Positions 1 through 11,000 of a stretch of 64,000 nucleotides of DNA are shown here, one piece after another; position 1 is the first letter of the stretch, and each line of letters opens with the position of its first letter. Source of the stretch: Phymorhynchus buccinoides (taxonomy: Eukaryota > Mollusca > Gastropoda > Neogastropoda > Raphitomidae); the NCBI GenBank assembly GCA_017654935.2, contig CM065694.1:2563876-2627875 (forward strand), read 5' to 3'. Position numbers and translations under genes: made by a program. The notes under the pieces were generated by a model that was given only the letters and a program-made list of their open reading frames with translations, had not been told where the DNA came from and did not search any database.

Positions 1-606
1 CCTCGCGCCGCGTGTGTGTAGGCCTATTATGTTTTATCGCATTGCTTCGCTAAAACATTGTATCACTTGGAATTCGGCGAACATGTTGAAACGTGTGTGA
101 AACAGAACGACCGATACATTATTTATAAGTTAATTCTATTTGATAGACTGGAAGAAAAGGTTAAAAGAGACTAAATTAAAACAACAACAACAACAACGAC
201 GACGACAACGACGACAACAACAACAACAACAACAACAACAAATCGGAGACATACAAATACTCAACTCAAACCTTAGAGTCTTACAAAGTTATTGATTATA
301 TAGCTCAACATAATATTAAGGCTTATCTTTCGCATTTGCAAAACAGATGTTAACGTACACTGCCTGTTCCAGTATCTTAAGATAAAGAAGGCCAGGCGAA
401 CCAATCAGGGTTGTGCTGCACAATCATAACAATATTTGCATTGCCATCTACACGCCAGCTCCCGCACTGCGTTCAGTTTCAGACCCTCTCCCCCCCCCCC
501 CTTGCCCAGAGACGCACTGGCCCCATCTGCCCTACCAGCACAAGAGCAGGCTTACACCAGCCTTGGAAGCCCGTGCTGTGTTATGTAGATATTGTCCGCT
601 GCAACT
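1..606. other. Non-coding stretch with (ACA/ACG)n
   Basis: No convincing gene. Positions 178-241 are a trinucleotide run of ACA and ACG. A 12-base C-run lies near 490. The short open frames at 411-709 have no recognisable domain or codon signal. Confidence 0.5.
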
Positions 607-805
607 AGGGTTATTAACGCCCTTGACAGTGAGAGTGAATCCCTTTTTGGTCAGTACTGAAAAGGTCATTCACTCTTGCGAAAGGCAGTCATTTAGTGGC
701 CTCAAGTAGGGTTATTGGCGAGAGTTATGTCCTTGATTGGTCAGTACTCAAGCATCTACCAAGGGCATTCACTCTAGCAAAACATGGTTGTTGCAGTGGC
801 CAATA
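607..805 (+). repeat. Dispersed repeat D, copy 1 (two ~101-bp tandem halves)
   Basis: Two related halves both begin AGGGTTATT (607 and 708) and share GGTCAGTACT and a CATTCACTCT segment, so this is a diverged dimer. A second copy with the same dimer organisation runs from 54425 into the assembly gap. Family name unknown; two copies 54 kb apart show it is dispersed. Confidence 0.75.
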
Positions 806-1005
806 GGCATACACGGGACATTCCATTAAACATTCAAGGATCTGGGATTGATGACAATTTAGATAAGCTTACGACGCGAAGGAGTCCTTGTGAAAGTGTC
901 CCATGGGTATATCAGCCCGTTTTTCATGACTGCAGAGCCCACCGGCAAAAAACACCATAATTCAGAAACCAGCACGCATCCAACAGCCCCCACCAAGGAC
1001 AGGTG

Positions 1006-1140
1006 AGGCCAGTACGGCACTCTTTTGCTGTTTCAGGACCAACCACATGGAACAAAATTCTTCTCCCCCTCCGTAAGCGACCGAGACTAACCTATTAAAC
1101 CTCAAAACCTACTCTTTTCCCCGTCAATGAAAGGTTATCT
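1006..1140 (+). pseudogene. Decayed C-terminus of a non-LTR reverse transcriptase ORF
   Basis: The frame starting at 1006 reads R-P-V-R-H-S-F-A-V-S-G-P-T-T-W-N-K and then a TAA at 1096. A hydrophobic stretch followed by G-P-x-x-W-N and a basic helix is the usual C-terminal signature of many RTE/CR1-like ORF2 proteins. The reading frame breaks soon after and no catalytic domain is present, so this is a 5'-truncated relic. The clade cannot be assigned from so little. Confidence 0.5.
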
Positions 1141-1293
1141 ATGACTTTGGGAGACAGATGCTGGGAGAAGGATCACCTATTTTCCAAAATGCTTTGATTT
1201 CTGTAATACCTAGTGTTGCTTTTGTACGTGCTTTGTTCTTTCATGTTGAGCGAAAAGTCGAAAAGCTTAAACGAGAAGAAAGTTACACTCCCA

Positions 1294-1560
<267 letters not shown>

Positions 1561-1920
1561 AGACAGAGTTTCCTGATTCTGTTTTTCTTATCTGTTTTAC
1601 ATTGTTATCTATCCATGCAGCTTTAAAAAAAAAAGCATTGGCAAAATAAAGTCTTATTAATATGGAACAGGCATGCACAGAAGACAGCATTGGGTCACAT
1701 CATGTGCTAATAACCCACTGACCTAGACAATCAATACAAAAGGGGAAACAGGATAGAAGTAGCTTATATATTTCAGATGCGAACATCACCACTCATTCCA
1801 ACGAATGCAACAAGACCACAAGTAAGCGTAACCCAAAATTACCAACAATCTCCGTGGCTCATTTTATCCCAACCCATTCTCGGAAAACGTCTTAATCAAA
1901 ACTGTTTACAGGTTTAGCCT
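1561..1920. other. Region upstream of the lectin gene
   Basis: Contains a TATA-like CTTATATATTT near 1763, an acceptor-like TATATTTCAG ending near 1775, and TGTTTACAG ending about 1911, ten bases before the lectin ATG. The last could be the 3' end of a 5'UTR intron, which would place the promoter further upstream. No other feature seen. Confidence 0.3.
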
Positions 1921-2311
1921 ATGCGTAAACTGGTTGAGTTTGCCCCTTTTAATCTGATGAGAATGCTGTTTCCGCTGGCATTGTTTTGTCTGGCGTCAAC
2001 CGCACTGTGCAGTCCAGGGACAGAGGTTCGCCCTGAGAAGGAGCGGGTGAGGAAAGAGGATGACGTCAGTCTGGTTGATCTGCAGCGACTGGTGCAACAA
2101 CAGGCCTCCGCCATCAACACGCTTCAGGCAAGACTGACCGCTAATGAGAATCAGCTCAACTCCATGGGAAGCCAGGTACAAGGCATCAACACATTGCAGG
2201 CAAGACTGATTGCTACTGAGAATCAAGGGATTGCTCGACAGAGGTCAATTGATTCCTTGGGAAGCCAAGTACAGACGATGCAACACGAAGTTGAAACGTT
2301 GACAAAAGCAG
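1921..2311 (+). CDS. Secreted C-type lectin, exon 1 (signal peptide and coiled coil)
   Basis: First coding exon of a 274-residue lectin assembled here from exons 1921-2311, 2735-2829, 13758-13848 and 17804-18051 (825 nt including TAA/TGA-type stop; all junction phases agree). Residues 1-30 have a hydrophobic core ending before S-P-G, a likely secretory signal; Met13 or Met15 could also start translation and still leave a signal. Residues about 48-130 are hydrophilic with heptad-like spacing and contain an internal duplication built on I-N-T-L-Q-A-R-L and G-S-Q-V-Q, so a trimerising or oligomerising coiled-coil neck is expected. The exon ends AAAGCAG before GTTAGA (donor), leaving phase 1. Collectin-like neck plus lectin head is common in invertebrate immune lectins; that role is inference. 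No transcript evidence is available. Confidence 0.8.
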
Positions 2312-2348
2312 GTTAGAATTGTGTCCGTGAAGGTCTATGAGCGCATAA

Positions 2349-2538
2349 TAGGGTAAGACGGGGTAAAAAGCCCATGGGCGGAAAGGAAGCGAATTTCAGT
2401 CAAATTTTGCCCATGAGACGAGTGTTAATGTTTAGCGTTCGTCTCATGGGCAAAATTTGACTGAAATTCGCTTCATTTCATGAGATAATTGGCATGGCTT
2501 CTTACCCAGTCATGAGCTTTTTACGCCGTCTTACCCTA
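2349..2538. mobile_element. Palindromic MITE P, copy 1
   Basis: 190 bp, almost wholly a foldback. Ends read TAGGGTAAGACGG and, at the right, CCGTCTTACCCTA. Inner arms pair around a centre rich in CCCATGAGACGA and its complement. The left arm has lost about 28 bp compared with copy 2 at 21915-22132. The TA at each end may be the target duplication. It lies in lectin intron 1. Confidence 0.8.
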
Positions 2539-2734
2539 CACTCCCGAGTCATGCTCTCACAAACATGAATGCACTGACAATTGTTTGCGAAATGCAAAAA
2601 AACAAATATGGCTAAGACAACCAATCAAATTTGGTAGGTTGGTAGATTGGATCAAGGTCATATGCACCGCAAAGTACATGACGTTGTATTGTTCATTTCG
2701 ATGACCTTGACCTTGACAAATGGTTTCATTTCAG

Positions 2735-2829
2735 GAGGGGCACTGACCCATTGTCCCGAGCACTGGGTTCGTTTTGAAGATTCCTGTTACGTCTTTCTGG
2801 ATGACATAGTGCCTTGGGGGATTGCACAG
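2735..2829 (+). CDS. C-type lectin, exon 2 (start of lectin domain)
   Basis: 95 nt, preceded by the acceptor TTCATTTCAG and followed by the donor CAG/GTAAAA. Encodes residues 131-162, beginning the lectin domain: C137-P-E-H-W and C148-Y form the N-terminal hairpin disulfide typical of long-form C-type lectin domains. The phase-1 entry and phase-0 exit fit exons 1 and 3 exactly. Confidence 0.85.
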
Positions 2830-2936
2830 GTAAAACAAGGAGGTTTACTCGTAGGCCTACACTCAGAGAAAGAAAACAAACTAATCAGGGAAGAATGCGA
2901 AAGTCGCCATTTTTAGGAGAACATTTTTGGTTGTTG

Positions 2937-3359
2937 CACACACACACATACACGCACGCACGCACGTACGCACGCACGCATTCACCCCACCCCCCCCCCC
3001 CCACACACACACGAACGCACGAGAGTCCAAATTCAGAATTATTTTTTTTAGTATCCACAATGCCTTTAACACAAATGGATTTGGAACTCGAGCAAACAAA
3101 ATCCCACCTAGTTATCAATTATGGGTTTCTACCTTATGTGTCGTATATTTCACATCAAATACAGCTTAGAATGAGATGTTTCATTGGCAAATTACTGCAT
3201 CAAATAGTGTATCAAATGAATCCGATTTTTACGAGAACTTTCTATGACAATAAGGTTTTTTTGCAGGTGTTCTATAATATTTTGTGAAGGCGTACGAGTG
3301 TTTAATTGGACAAAAAAGAAAAGAAAAGAAATCCTTAACTATTATTGCTTCTCTCTCTC

Positions 3360-3443
<84 letters not shown>
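2937..3443. repeat. CA/CG tract, C-run, and (CT)n tract in lectin intron 2
   Basis: Alternating CA with ACGC units at 2937-2978, a C-run near 2988-3001, more CA to about 3020, then AT-rich unique sequence, and a (CT)n tract at 3353-3443. No coding signal. Confidence 0.9.
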
Positions 3444-3446
<3 letters not shown>

Positions 3447-3572
3447 AATTCCAAAATTTCCTCATCCTTATCCCCCTCTGTGCCTCTTCCCCCCATCCTC
3501 CCTCTCTTTTATTCTCATTTCTGCATGTACATATATTATTTAGCTTTCTTGTTTGATTTATTTCATTTTTCC

Positions 3573-3672
3573 CCAGGGCTGGGTGGAAAAAACCATGTAA
3601 CTTGCTTATCTCATGTTCCCTGGTTAAATAAAATTTCGTTTTCGTTTTCGTTTTCGTTTCTCTCTCTCTCAA
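3573..3672 (+). repeat. Retroelement 3' tail ending in (TTTTCG)n
   Basis: Ends GGTTAAATAAAATTTCG followed by four TTTTCG-type units and then CTCTCTCT. A short unit repeated at the end of an AT-rich tail is how several non-LTR elements and their SINEs finish. Here it passes directly into a microsatellite. Confidence 0.45.
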
Positions 3673-3892
3673 TTTATTTAATTCGGGACAAATTCGGAAT
3701 TTCCCCTGAAAAATGTTGTTTTCGCAAAAATTGTCTATTAGTCTATTATAATTAGTAGTCATGTAACTGGTATGTTGATGGCAGTATGATTTTATTTCCA
3801 GTATTGTATCTAAGCTTGATTGAGAAGGTGGATGTGGTCTATGTTTCTTCTTAGAATGTTCATGTTGTAACAATTTTACTCTTGTATAATAA

Positions 3893-3944
3893 TGTGAGTG
3901 TGTGTGTGTGTGAGTGTGTGCGTGCGTGTATGTATGTATGCGTT

Positions 3945-3979
<35 letters not shown>

Positions 3980-4198
3980 CTACGTGCATGCATGCGTGCG
4001 TGCGTGCGCGTGTGAGTGTGTGTGTGAGTAAGAAAATAACGTTGCGTGCAATCATCGTGTTTATTTTACTTTCTAATGATTCATTATTTGTTTGCCTTTA
4101 ATGTTCTTGTTATCGATGCAAAGTGCACTGAGCTCATGAGAGAAACAGCGCTATATAAATTCCCATAATAATTATTATTATTATTATTACTATTTTAT
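3893..4198 (+). repeat. (TG)n tract followed by a GCGCTATATAAAT-type repeat tail
   Basis: TG/CG-rich dinucleotide from 3893 to 4028. About 100 bp later GCACTGAGCTC leads into AGCGCTATATAAATT and then (ATT)n at 4166-4190. The same GCGCTATATA motif occurs on the minus strand near 43345, so it marks a dispersed repeat 3' end. Confidence 0.55.
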
Positions 4199-4395
4199 CA
4201 AGACCAGTCCGGGAAAAAACAGAAATCCAAATTTTCCTGCGAAGATTCCCAATTTTCCTAATCTGGAGAATGCTCCGAATTTTCCCGGGATCCCAAAATT
4301 TCCCGTGACATTATAAATCGTGCTTGACTATTTCCCTCGGAAAGCAGTGCAGTCAGGTAAACTACTATTGCATAAATAAATTGGCTGATGATTGC

Positions 4396-4533
4396 TTAAC
4401 CCTTTCACCGCCAGCCATATTTCAGCCAAAAATTGCTATTATATTTACCTGGGTAGAGAACAAAATCCATCTGCAGTATTGTGGATTCTTCTGTGACACA
4501 TATAAAATAAGGTCTACCCTTTCTTCCCAAAGC
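4396..4533 (+). mobile_element. piggyBac-type MITE copy 1, left part
   Basis: TTAA at 4396-4399 is followed by CCCTTTCACCGCC. The matching inverted end GGCGGTGAAAGGG then TTAA is at 13719-13735. TTAA target duplication with C-C-Y ends is the hallmark of the piggyBac superfamily; there is no transposase, so it is non-autonomous. The two parts total about 240 bp once the 9-kb insertion is set aside. A second, uninterrupted copy begins at 63801. Confidence 0.85.
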
Positions 4534-5917
4534 CCAGGAGGCTTTTTTTCAGGCTTTTTTTTCAGTCAGGCAACAGGTAGCCAGAGAGAGACATACGCAG
4601 CAGTGAGACGAGAACTGACCGCCGAAGCGAGAGGGTGCATTCTTCTTGACTGCTTGACAGCGAAAATCTTGATCTGACTTTTCTACACTACTACAGTACG
4701 GCGGCTGTCTGACGGAGGAGTGATCTTCATCATCATTCTTGGGTCCTCTTCTGCCAGCACCGCCGCACGACATCCATGAGGTCCCATGCCATGTGATTTG
4801 TCCAACGTTGGACGCTCTTGGGCTACCTCCAGCTGAGCCGATCGTCCTTCTTCCTCTTCGTGGAGGCTCCTGAACTTCGCGTATCCACGTCTGTCTTCTG
4901 TCTCCACCAACGTACTTCTTCTCTTCTCGTCGTTGGAATAATCTAGGTGAGCATCAATAGGGGCTAGGGTTTTGTTTTTTTCATTTGTTTTAACAGTTTG
5001 ATGTTTTATTCAACTGTTTAGCCAGGTTTGTAGGACATATCACAAAAGTGGTATCCCTGGGAGGACTGCGTTGGCCACCCGAGCCTTTGCACAGAAGGAC
5101 TCCCAGGGCGTAGGGCCTAGGACCTGCAGATAGCTTTCTCTCCTGATTTACATTTTTTCACTTTCCTCCACTATCTTTTTTTTCGACCTTGAGTCGCTCT
5201 CGTCGGTCTATCTAATCCCCCCACTCGTAGGCTTTTGCCGGTGGGTACGGACTTTCATTATGTAGGTTCTTGTTTAGGTCATCTCCATTCATTCTCGTTA
5301 GGGTTCTCGCCAGCCTCCTAAGTTGTTGGAGGAGCTTGTGTGCGAGCAAATAAATAGTTCAGAATAAGTCTCAAATAAACGTTAGGTTTCTTCTATCTTT
5401 AAAAACCTTTTACCTTTCCTCCTCAAAAGTATGACTTAAAAAGTATTGATAGGTTGAAGATTTAAATTGTCTATAAAATCATTGAATAAATTATAAAAAT
5501 CTAAAGTTTTTAGGATAAAAAGATAAAGATATAGTTTGATCTTAAAGCGTAGACGGTCTAAAATCCATCCAATCTACTAAGATTCTTTTGTAAGTTTGAG
5601 CCCCGTTGTGCTCTGTTAGGTTTATCAACGACAGGGCTATCATTCTAAGCTATTATTTTCATTTCATACTCGGCCTTGTTAGTACAATGTAGGTTCTTGT
5701 CGTGGTCAGGTTTGTCCTGGGGAGTTGGTCCTGTAGGCCTCCTTAACCAGTTAAACTTGGGTCGCGTTAATTTAGGGTGGGAAATTTCCTGGCTTTTCAT
5801 TGGTCCTTGTCATAAACGAAAGTTCTACGCTTAGTGTTAGTTAAAGTTCCTCGTTTCTGATTGGTTCTCGAAAAAACCAATCCTTTCGGCTCATATACCC
5901 CATTGAATAGACCTACC
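4534..5917 (+). promoter_or_regulatory. LINE 5' untranslated region with expected internal promoter
   Basis: 1.38 kb with no long open frame in the sense direction. Begins CCAGGAGGC followed by two T-runs. A short inverted repeat built on CCCTGGGAGGAC and CTCCCAGGG occurs at about 5058-5108. An internal promoter is expected for non-LTR elements, but no motif is clear enough to name. Confidence 0.45.
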
Positions 5918-8038
5918 ATGAGTGATATAGGTAGAGAGGAGGTGGTGGAGGAGGAGGGGGCCAGTGTTTTCAACCGTAGTTTGGGTGAGAGCATTGAGAC
6001 CCTCTCTGATTCCGGCAGCTCTTCCCCCCCCACATTTATTGAAAATGTCCTCTTCAAGACTCCATTGGAGATTCAATCTGGGCCACCAGCCCCGTTGCTT
6101 CAGAGCACCCCAGTCCCATTGACACCTAGTAGGAAGAGGTCTCGTTCTTCTAGAACATCCCCTGCTTCCCCTAGTCCGTCACTAGGAAACAAAAAGTCCA
6201 AAGAGAACATGTCCCCTGTTGAACAAGGGAACCAGACCCCTCCTGACGGTCAAACGCTGATAGTCCATCACTCCCCCCCAAGGGAGGTTAACGATAATAT
6301 GGACATTCCAACTTCTAACAGCCAGAGTGGCACATCACTAGTCAGCCCCCCCACAGAAGGGAGGCATTCAGAGAACCCTCAAAATAGGGAAGATCAACAT
6401 ACACCTGATTGCGTTTCCATATGGGGTGCTCCCCCAGTTAAGGTAGATCAAACACAAACATCAATACCACCAAAACCAAAACCTAGACAGACACGTCTGC
6501 GCGCGCCCGATTCTTCCAAAATGCCGCCCCCAACCTTCCTCAAATACCCCGTGATTGTGGAAGATCTTGGCTCAGGCCCGGCCACGATCAAGGGCCTGGG
6601 CCCAATCACGGGGATGAAGCTATGGCAAAATGCCATAGGTGATATATCCAGTCAAAGGTCGCTTGCTGGAAACAAGATCTTGATAGGATGCAAATCTGCA
6701 GAACAACAGACCAAACTTGCTGGTCTGACAATTATTTCCAAAATTGCAATCAGATGCTTTATTCCGACCGCCTCCACTGAGGGAGTCATACGACCGATTC
6801 CTCTAGATGAGGACATACAAAACCTTCTTCCGCTGATTGAGGACGCGCGCAGCGTCCTCAGATTAAACAACAAAGATGGATCGAAATCCAAGGCGATCAG
6901 AATAGTTTTTAACAAACCAATCTTGCCTTCTTTCATCAAAATTTGTGCACAAGAGTTTTCAGTTCAGCCATTTGTGGCCCCAGTTAAAAGATGCAAGAGG
7001 TGTGCCCGATTCGGTCACACAAAAGATCAGTGCAGGTCCAAAAAAGAGACCTGCACGAAGTGTGCCGGATTGGGTCACTCCGCAGTGGCATGTCAGAAAA
7101 CCCCAAAATGTGTTAACTGTGGAGGTGCACACTCAGCTGCCTATGGCGGATGTCCGCTGTACAAACTTAGGCTTCAGGCAAACAGAATAAGGGCTGAAAC
7201 ATTCATCCCTTATTCGGAAGCCATTCGCCGGGCCAAATTGGCCCAGGAGTCAGAACTAGCATCCAGACAACAAGCTCCACCTTCTCCCTCCCCACAGGTA
7301 GATTCCTCCTGGCGGCCGGAAGACAGATCAGTTCCGTCATACGCGAACGCAGTTAAAAACGGCCAAAACCTACACAAAAAAATCACACAAAAAGCCCCAG
7401 CCCAGAAAACAGTAGAACTACAAGATCAAGCAAACACCAAGAAAAATGACAGCCGTCCCGATAATAAATTTGTACTCTCACCATCTAAATCTCGAAAAAG
7501 ACTCCTCAGCAGTAAAGTCAGAGCTCTAAAAATCGAAGCAGCAAAAAACAAAATAATAAAACAAAACGCAGAAAGGAAAACAGAACAGCTAGTTCTCCAA
7601 CAACTACAAAAACATACTACAACTTTGATGACGGAATTGACCACACATATGAATAAACTGATAATTAACTTCACAGACAAAATGACCACCACTCAAATCA
7701 ACACAAAATTAGTTACATCTACCCAGGATAAACAACCTTCCTCTTCACTTGAAAACATAAGTCTGAATATAAAACAAAACAAAAATCAAACAGTGGCAGA
7801 AAATTTCATCACACAAGTGCTTACTCACGTAGCAAAAGCGCGCACTACCCAAAAGCCCACTCTATTGCTGGAGGGGCTAGTCTCTCTGTTCCCCTCATCC
7901 AGTAGCCAGACACCGATAGGCCCCCAGAGTCATCTCATGAGGCTTGCAGAATTGGCCTGTGGCCCTTCTGTTGCAGGGGAGGGTTTTAGGGCAAAGCATA
8001 GAGCTGGGTCCAATTCTACCAAGAAAGGCATCCCTTAG
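5918..8038 (+). CDS. LINE ORF1: nucleic-acid chaperone with three CCHC zinc knuckles
   Basis: 706 residues from the ATG at 5918 (context ACCATGA); the open frame extends further upstream but without an ATG. The first ~210 residues are Ser/Pro-rich and probably disordered. A folded region around residues 215-350 precedes three zinc knuckles: C359-x2-C-x4-H-x4-C, C379-x2-C-x4-H-x4-C and C398-x2-C-x3-H-x6-C. This arrangement is typical of gag-like ORF1 proteins of I, Jockey and Nimb elements, which bind element RNA and aid reverse transcription. Residues about 530-600 are Lys/Gln-rich and probably coiled coil. The frame is intact over its whole length. ORF2 resumes about 60 bp after its stop. 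Confidence 0.85.
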   Translation: MSDIGREEVVEEEGASVFNRSLGESIETLSDSGSSSPPTFIENVLFKTPLEIQSGPPAPLLQSTPVPLTPSRKRSRSSRTSPASPSPSLGNKKSKENMSPVEQGNQTPPDGQTLIVHHSPPREVNDNMDIPTSNSQSGTSLVSPPTEGRHSENPQNREDQHTPDCVSIWGAPPVKVDQTQTSIPPKPKPRQTRLRAPDSSKMPPPTFLKYPVIVEDLGSGPATIKGLGPITGMKLWQNAIGDISSQRSLAGNKILIGCKSAEQQTKLAGLTIISKIAIRCFIPTASTEGVIRPIPLDEDIQNLLPLIEDARSVLRLNNKDGSKSKAIRIVFNKPILPSFIKICAQEFSVQPFVAPVKRCKRCARFGHTKDQCRSKKETCTKCAGLGHSAVACQKTPKCVNCGGAHSAAYGGCPLYKLRLQANRIRAETFIPYSEAIRRAKLAQESELASRQQAPPSPSPQVDSSWRPEDRSVPSYANAVKNGQNLHKKITQKAPAQKTVELQDQANTKKNDSRPDNKFVLSPSKSRKRLLSSKVRALKIEAAKNKIIKQNAERKTEQLVLQQLQKHTTTLMTELTTHMNKLIINFTDKMTTTQINTKLVTSTQDKQPSSSLENISLNIKQNKNQTVAENFITQVLTHVAKARTTQKPTLLLEGLVSLFPSSSSQTPIGPQSHLMRLAELACGPSVAGEGFRAKHRAGSNSTKKGIP

Positions 8039-8098
8039 CCTTAACATTTATACTTTTTTATATTTAGTAATAAATATAAGTAACACTAGTCTGACTAA

Positions 8099-11000
8099 CT
8101 CTTCTTTGTTTTCACTAGCGCACTGTACGTTCTTCAATGGAACTGCCGTTCCATAGGAAAAACCGGTGATCACCTAATCCACTTTCTGTCAACTTCACCT
8201 ATCAAATATCACTTTTTATGCCTTCAGTCTCTTAATACTACTTTCTCTAAACTACCATACATTCAAGGTTACCATTATCCCCCTTCAGCAAGTGATAATG
8301 AGCACAAAGTTTTTACAGCTACTTATGTGCACCGATCTATACACCATAACCAAGTACCAAGCCCAGAACCTAACATCACGGGTATACGGTATTCCAATAC
8401 AGTCCAGACAAAGATCAATGGAAAACTCACAAATATAATGAATATTTATTATCCAAAAGGCTACAATACGTTTGATTGGCTTTCTTCCCTACCCGACTCA
8501 TCATCCTGGGTCGTGGTGGGGGATTTCAACGCGCACCACCCCTCCTGGGAGCTGTTTTGTTCAGCTCCCAGTGGGGGGGGGGGGGGGGGGTGCGAAGTTG
8601 CTACAAGAAATAAACAACTCCCATTTAATCCTCCTGAACGATGGTTCTTCCACGAGGTACCCTGACTCAGCTCATCATAAACCCACAGCAATAGATCTCA
8701 CCCTAGTAAGCCCAGACCTAGTGCCAAATCACGAATGGTACCCCATATCAGACCCGTTATTGTCCGACCACAAGCCAATTTCGATAACACTTCGGGCTCA
8801 AATTCCCACTCCCACTACTCCCCAACAACAACAACAACAATTCAATTTTGAGAAAGCTAACTGGACTCTATTTCAATCCATCTTAAGTAAATATTCGAAC
8901 GAAAATATACTACATCCTGACCCAGAGATCCATTATGATAAACTAAGACAAGCAATTTTGCAGGCCTGTCAGTTATCTATCCCACTAAAAACATCAATAA
9001 TTCCTAATCGTCCTTCCCCCAAGCCTTGGTGGAATGAACAAGTTAAACAAATTATAAAGAAAAAGAAACAAGTCTGTAATTACTTTGACTGTCACCCAAT
9101 CCCATCTAATCACACCCTTAAGCGTAAGGCAGAGATGGATTGTGAGGATGCGGTTAACCTGGCCAAGAGGGAGTTCTTTGCTGTGGATGAGATAGTCAAC
9201 TATAAGGACCTAGGCACAGCCTGGAAAAAAGTAAATAAAATTAACAATAAAGGCCAATCGTGGAGGCCTAGAGTGCTAAAAGAAGACAAGTTAACTTCTA
9301 CTGACTCAGAAACAGCTGAGGTTTTTGCTGAAACGTTTGCCCAGGCAAGTCAGACCAAACACCTACCAACAGAGGAACAAAATAGACGCAGCTCAGTTCC
9401 CCACATTCCAAAAAATAACAATAATTCTCTGTATATTAATTCACCTCTCAACATGACCGAGCTTGCTGGTGCCCTTAATCAAATTAGGAAAGTGAATAAA
9501 GCAACAGGAGATGATCCCATCTCCTACAAAATATTGAAAAAATTACCCCCATCTTTTCTTAAAATTTTATTACATTACTATTCCAGATGTTGGGAGGAGG
9601 GGATCGTGCCTCAAGCATGGAAGGAGGCACAGGTGGTAGGGATCCTTAAGCCAGGAAAACCGGCTAGGGACCCAAAGAGCTACCGCCCTATCTCCCTCAC
9701 CCCTCATACTGGTAAACTTTACGAAAGAATCGTAAAAAACAGGTTAGAACATTTTTTGGAAAAAAATAATATTATTCCCACTTTCCAGGCAGGTTTTAGA
9801 AGAAATAGGTCCTGCATGGAACAAGTAGTAAGGCTTACCTCCCATGTCAGAAAAGCACTTGCCAGGCGCAGGAAAGTCTTCGCCACCTTTTTTGACATTA
9901 AAGGGGCGTACGACTCCGTCTGGCATGGGAGGCTCCTAGAAAAACTCAGCAGGCTCGGTATTGAGGGCAATACATACAATTTCATTTACTCTTTTCTTCA
10001 GAACAGAAGCTTTAGGGTTAGGGTGGGCCACTCCCTTTCGACCAGACACTTCATGGACATGGGAGTGCCCCAGGGCAGCATTATTGCCCCTATCCTTTTT
10101 AATATCATGCTTCATGATATCTCCAAACTTAAACTTGAAGGCTGCCGCATCTCTATGTTTGCGGATGACATAGCAATATGGTCTCTCCCAACAGCTAGAG
10201 GGATTAAAGTAACGCTTGCACCTGAACTTGGTGCACACCAGCATAACACCAATTTAGTTATCCATTACCTAACCAGTAATGGTTTCACCCTATCGTCACA
10301 GAAATGCGATTTCATGGTCTTCTCCAATAGACAGGATAAAAAACGAGGACTATAGGATAAACATTCTTGGGGAAGTTAAAAGACCTCCCCCTCAAATTAA
10401 ATTCTTGGGAGTCATTTTGACACGGAATTTGTCTTGGACAGAACATGTAAACCATCTAACAAAGAAAGCCACCAAAGCTTTAAACTTTATTAAAGTCATT
10501 TCCTACCAGAAATGGGCTCGGGACCCCAAGTTTTTAGTTTCTCTGGTTCGGGCTCTAGTCCGTAGCCGATTAACTTATGGTATGGAAACCTTCTACAACC
10601 TAACCAAAGCTAACTTAAACCAACTCGCTACTTTGGAACTGAAAGCCTTAAAAACTGCCTTGGGCCTGCCCTCCTATGCAGTCAATCTCTTAATTTATAG
10701 AGATATAGGCTGGCTCCCCCTTGAACATCTCATAAAGTTAAATTGTGCCACCTTCTTGACCAGAATCTATAGCTCACGAAATTTCACTACAGATGACTTT
10801 TTCACCCAATTTTCTGACCCATATTTTATCAACTCCAAAAAATCACTCAGCAAATATATCAACATCTTTGACTTCTCCAAGGAGTTGTTCGAGAAATCAG
10901 ATCTGACGATTAATAATATAGCGTTTTATACAAAATACATAGTACCGCAGTGGGATTGGGACCCTCCAGTATATGACATCTCCCTCCACCTCCAATATAA

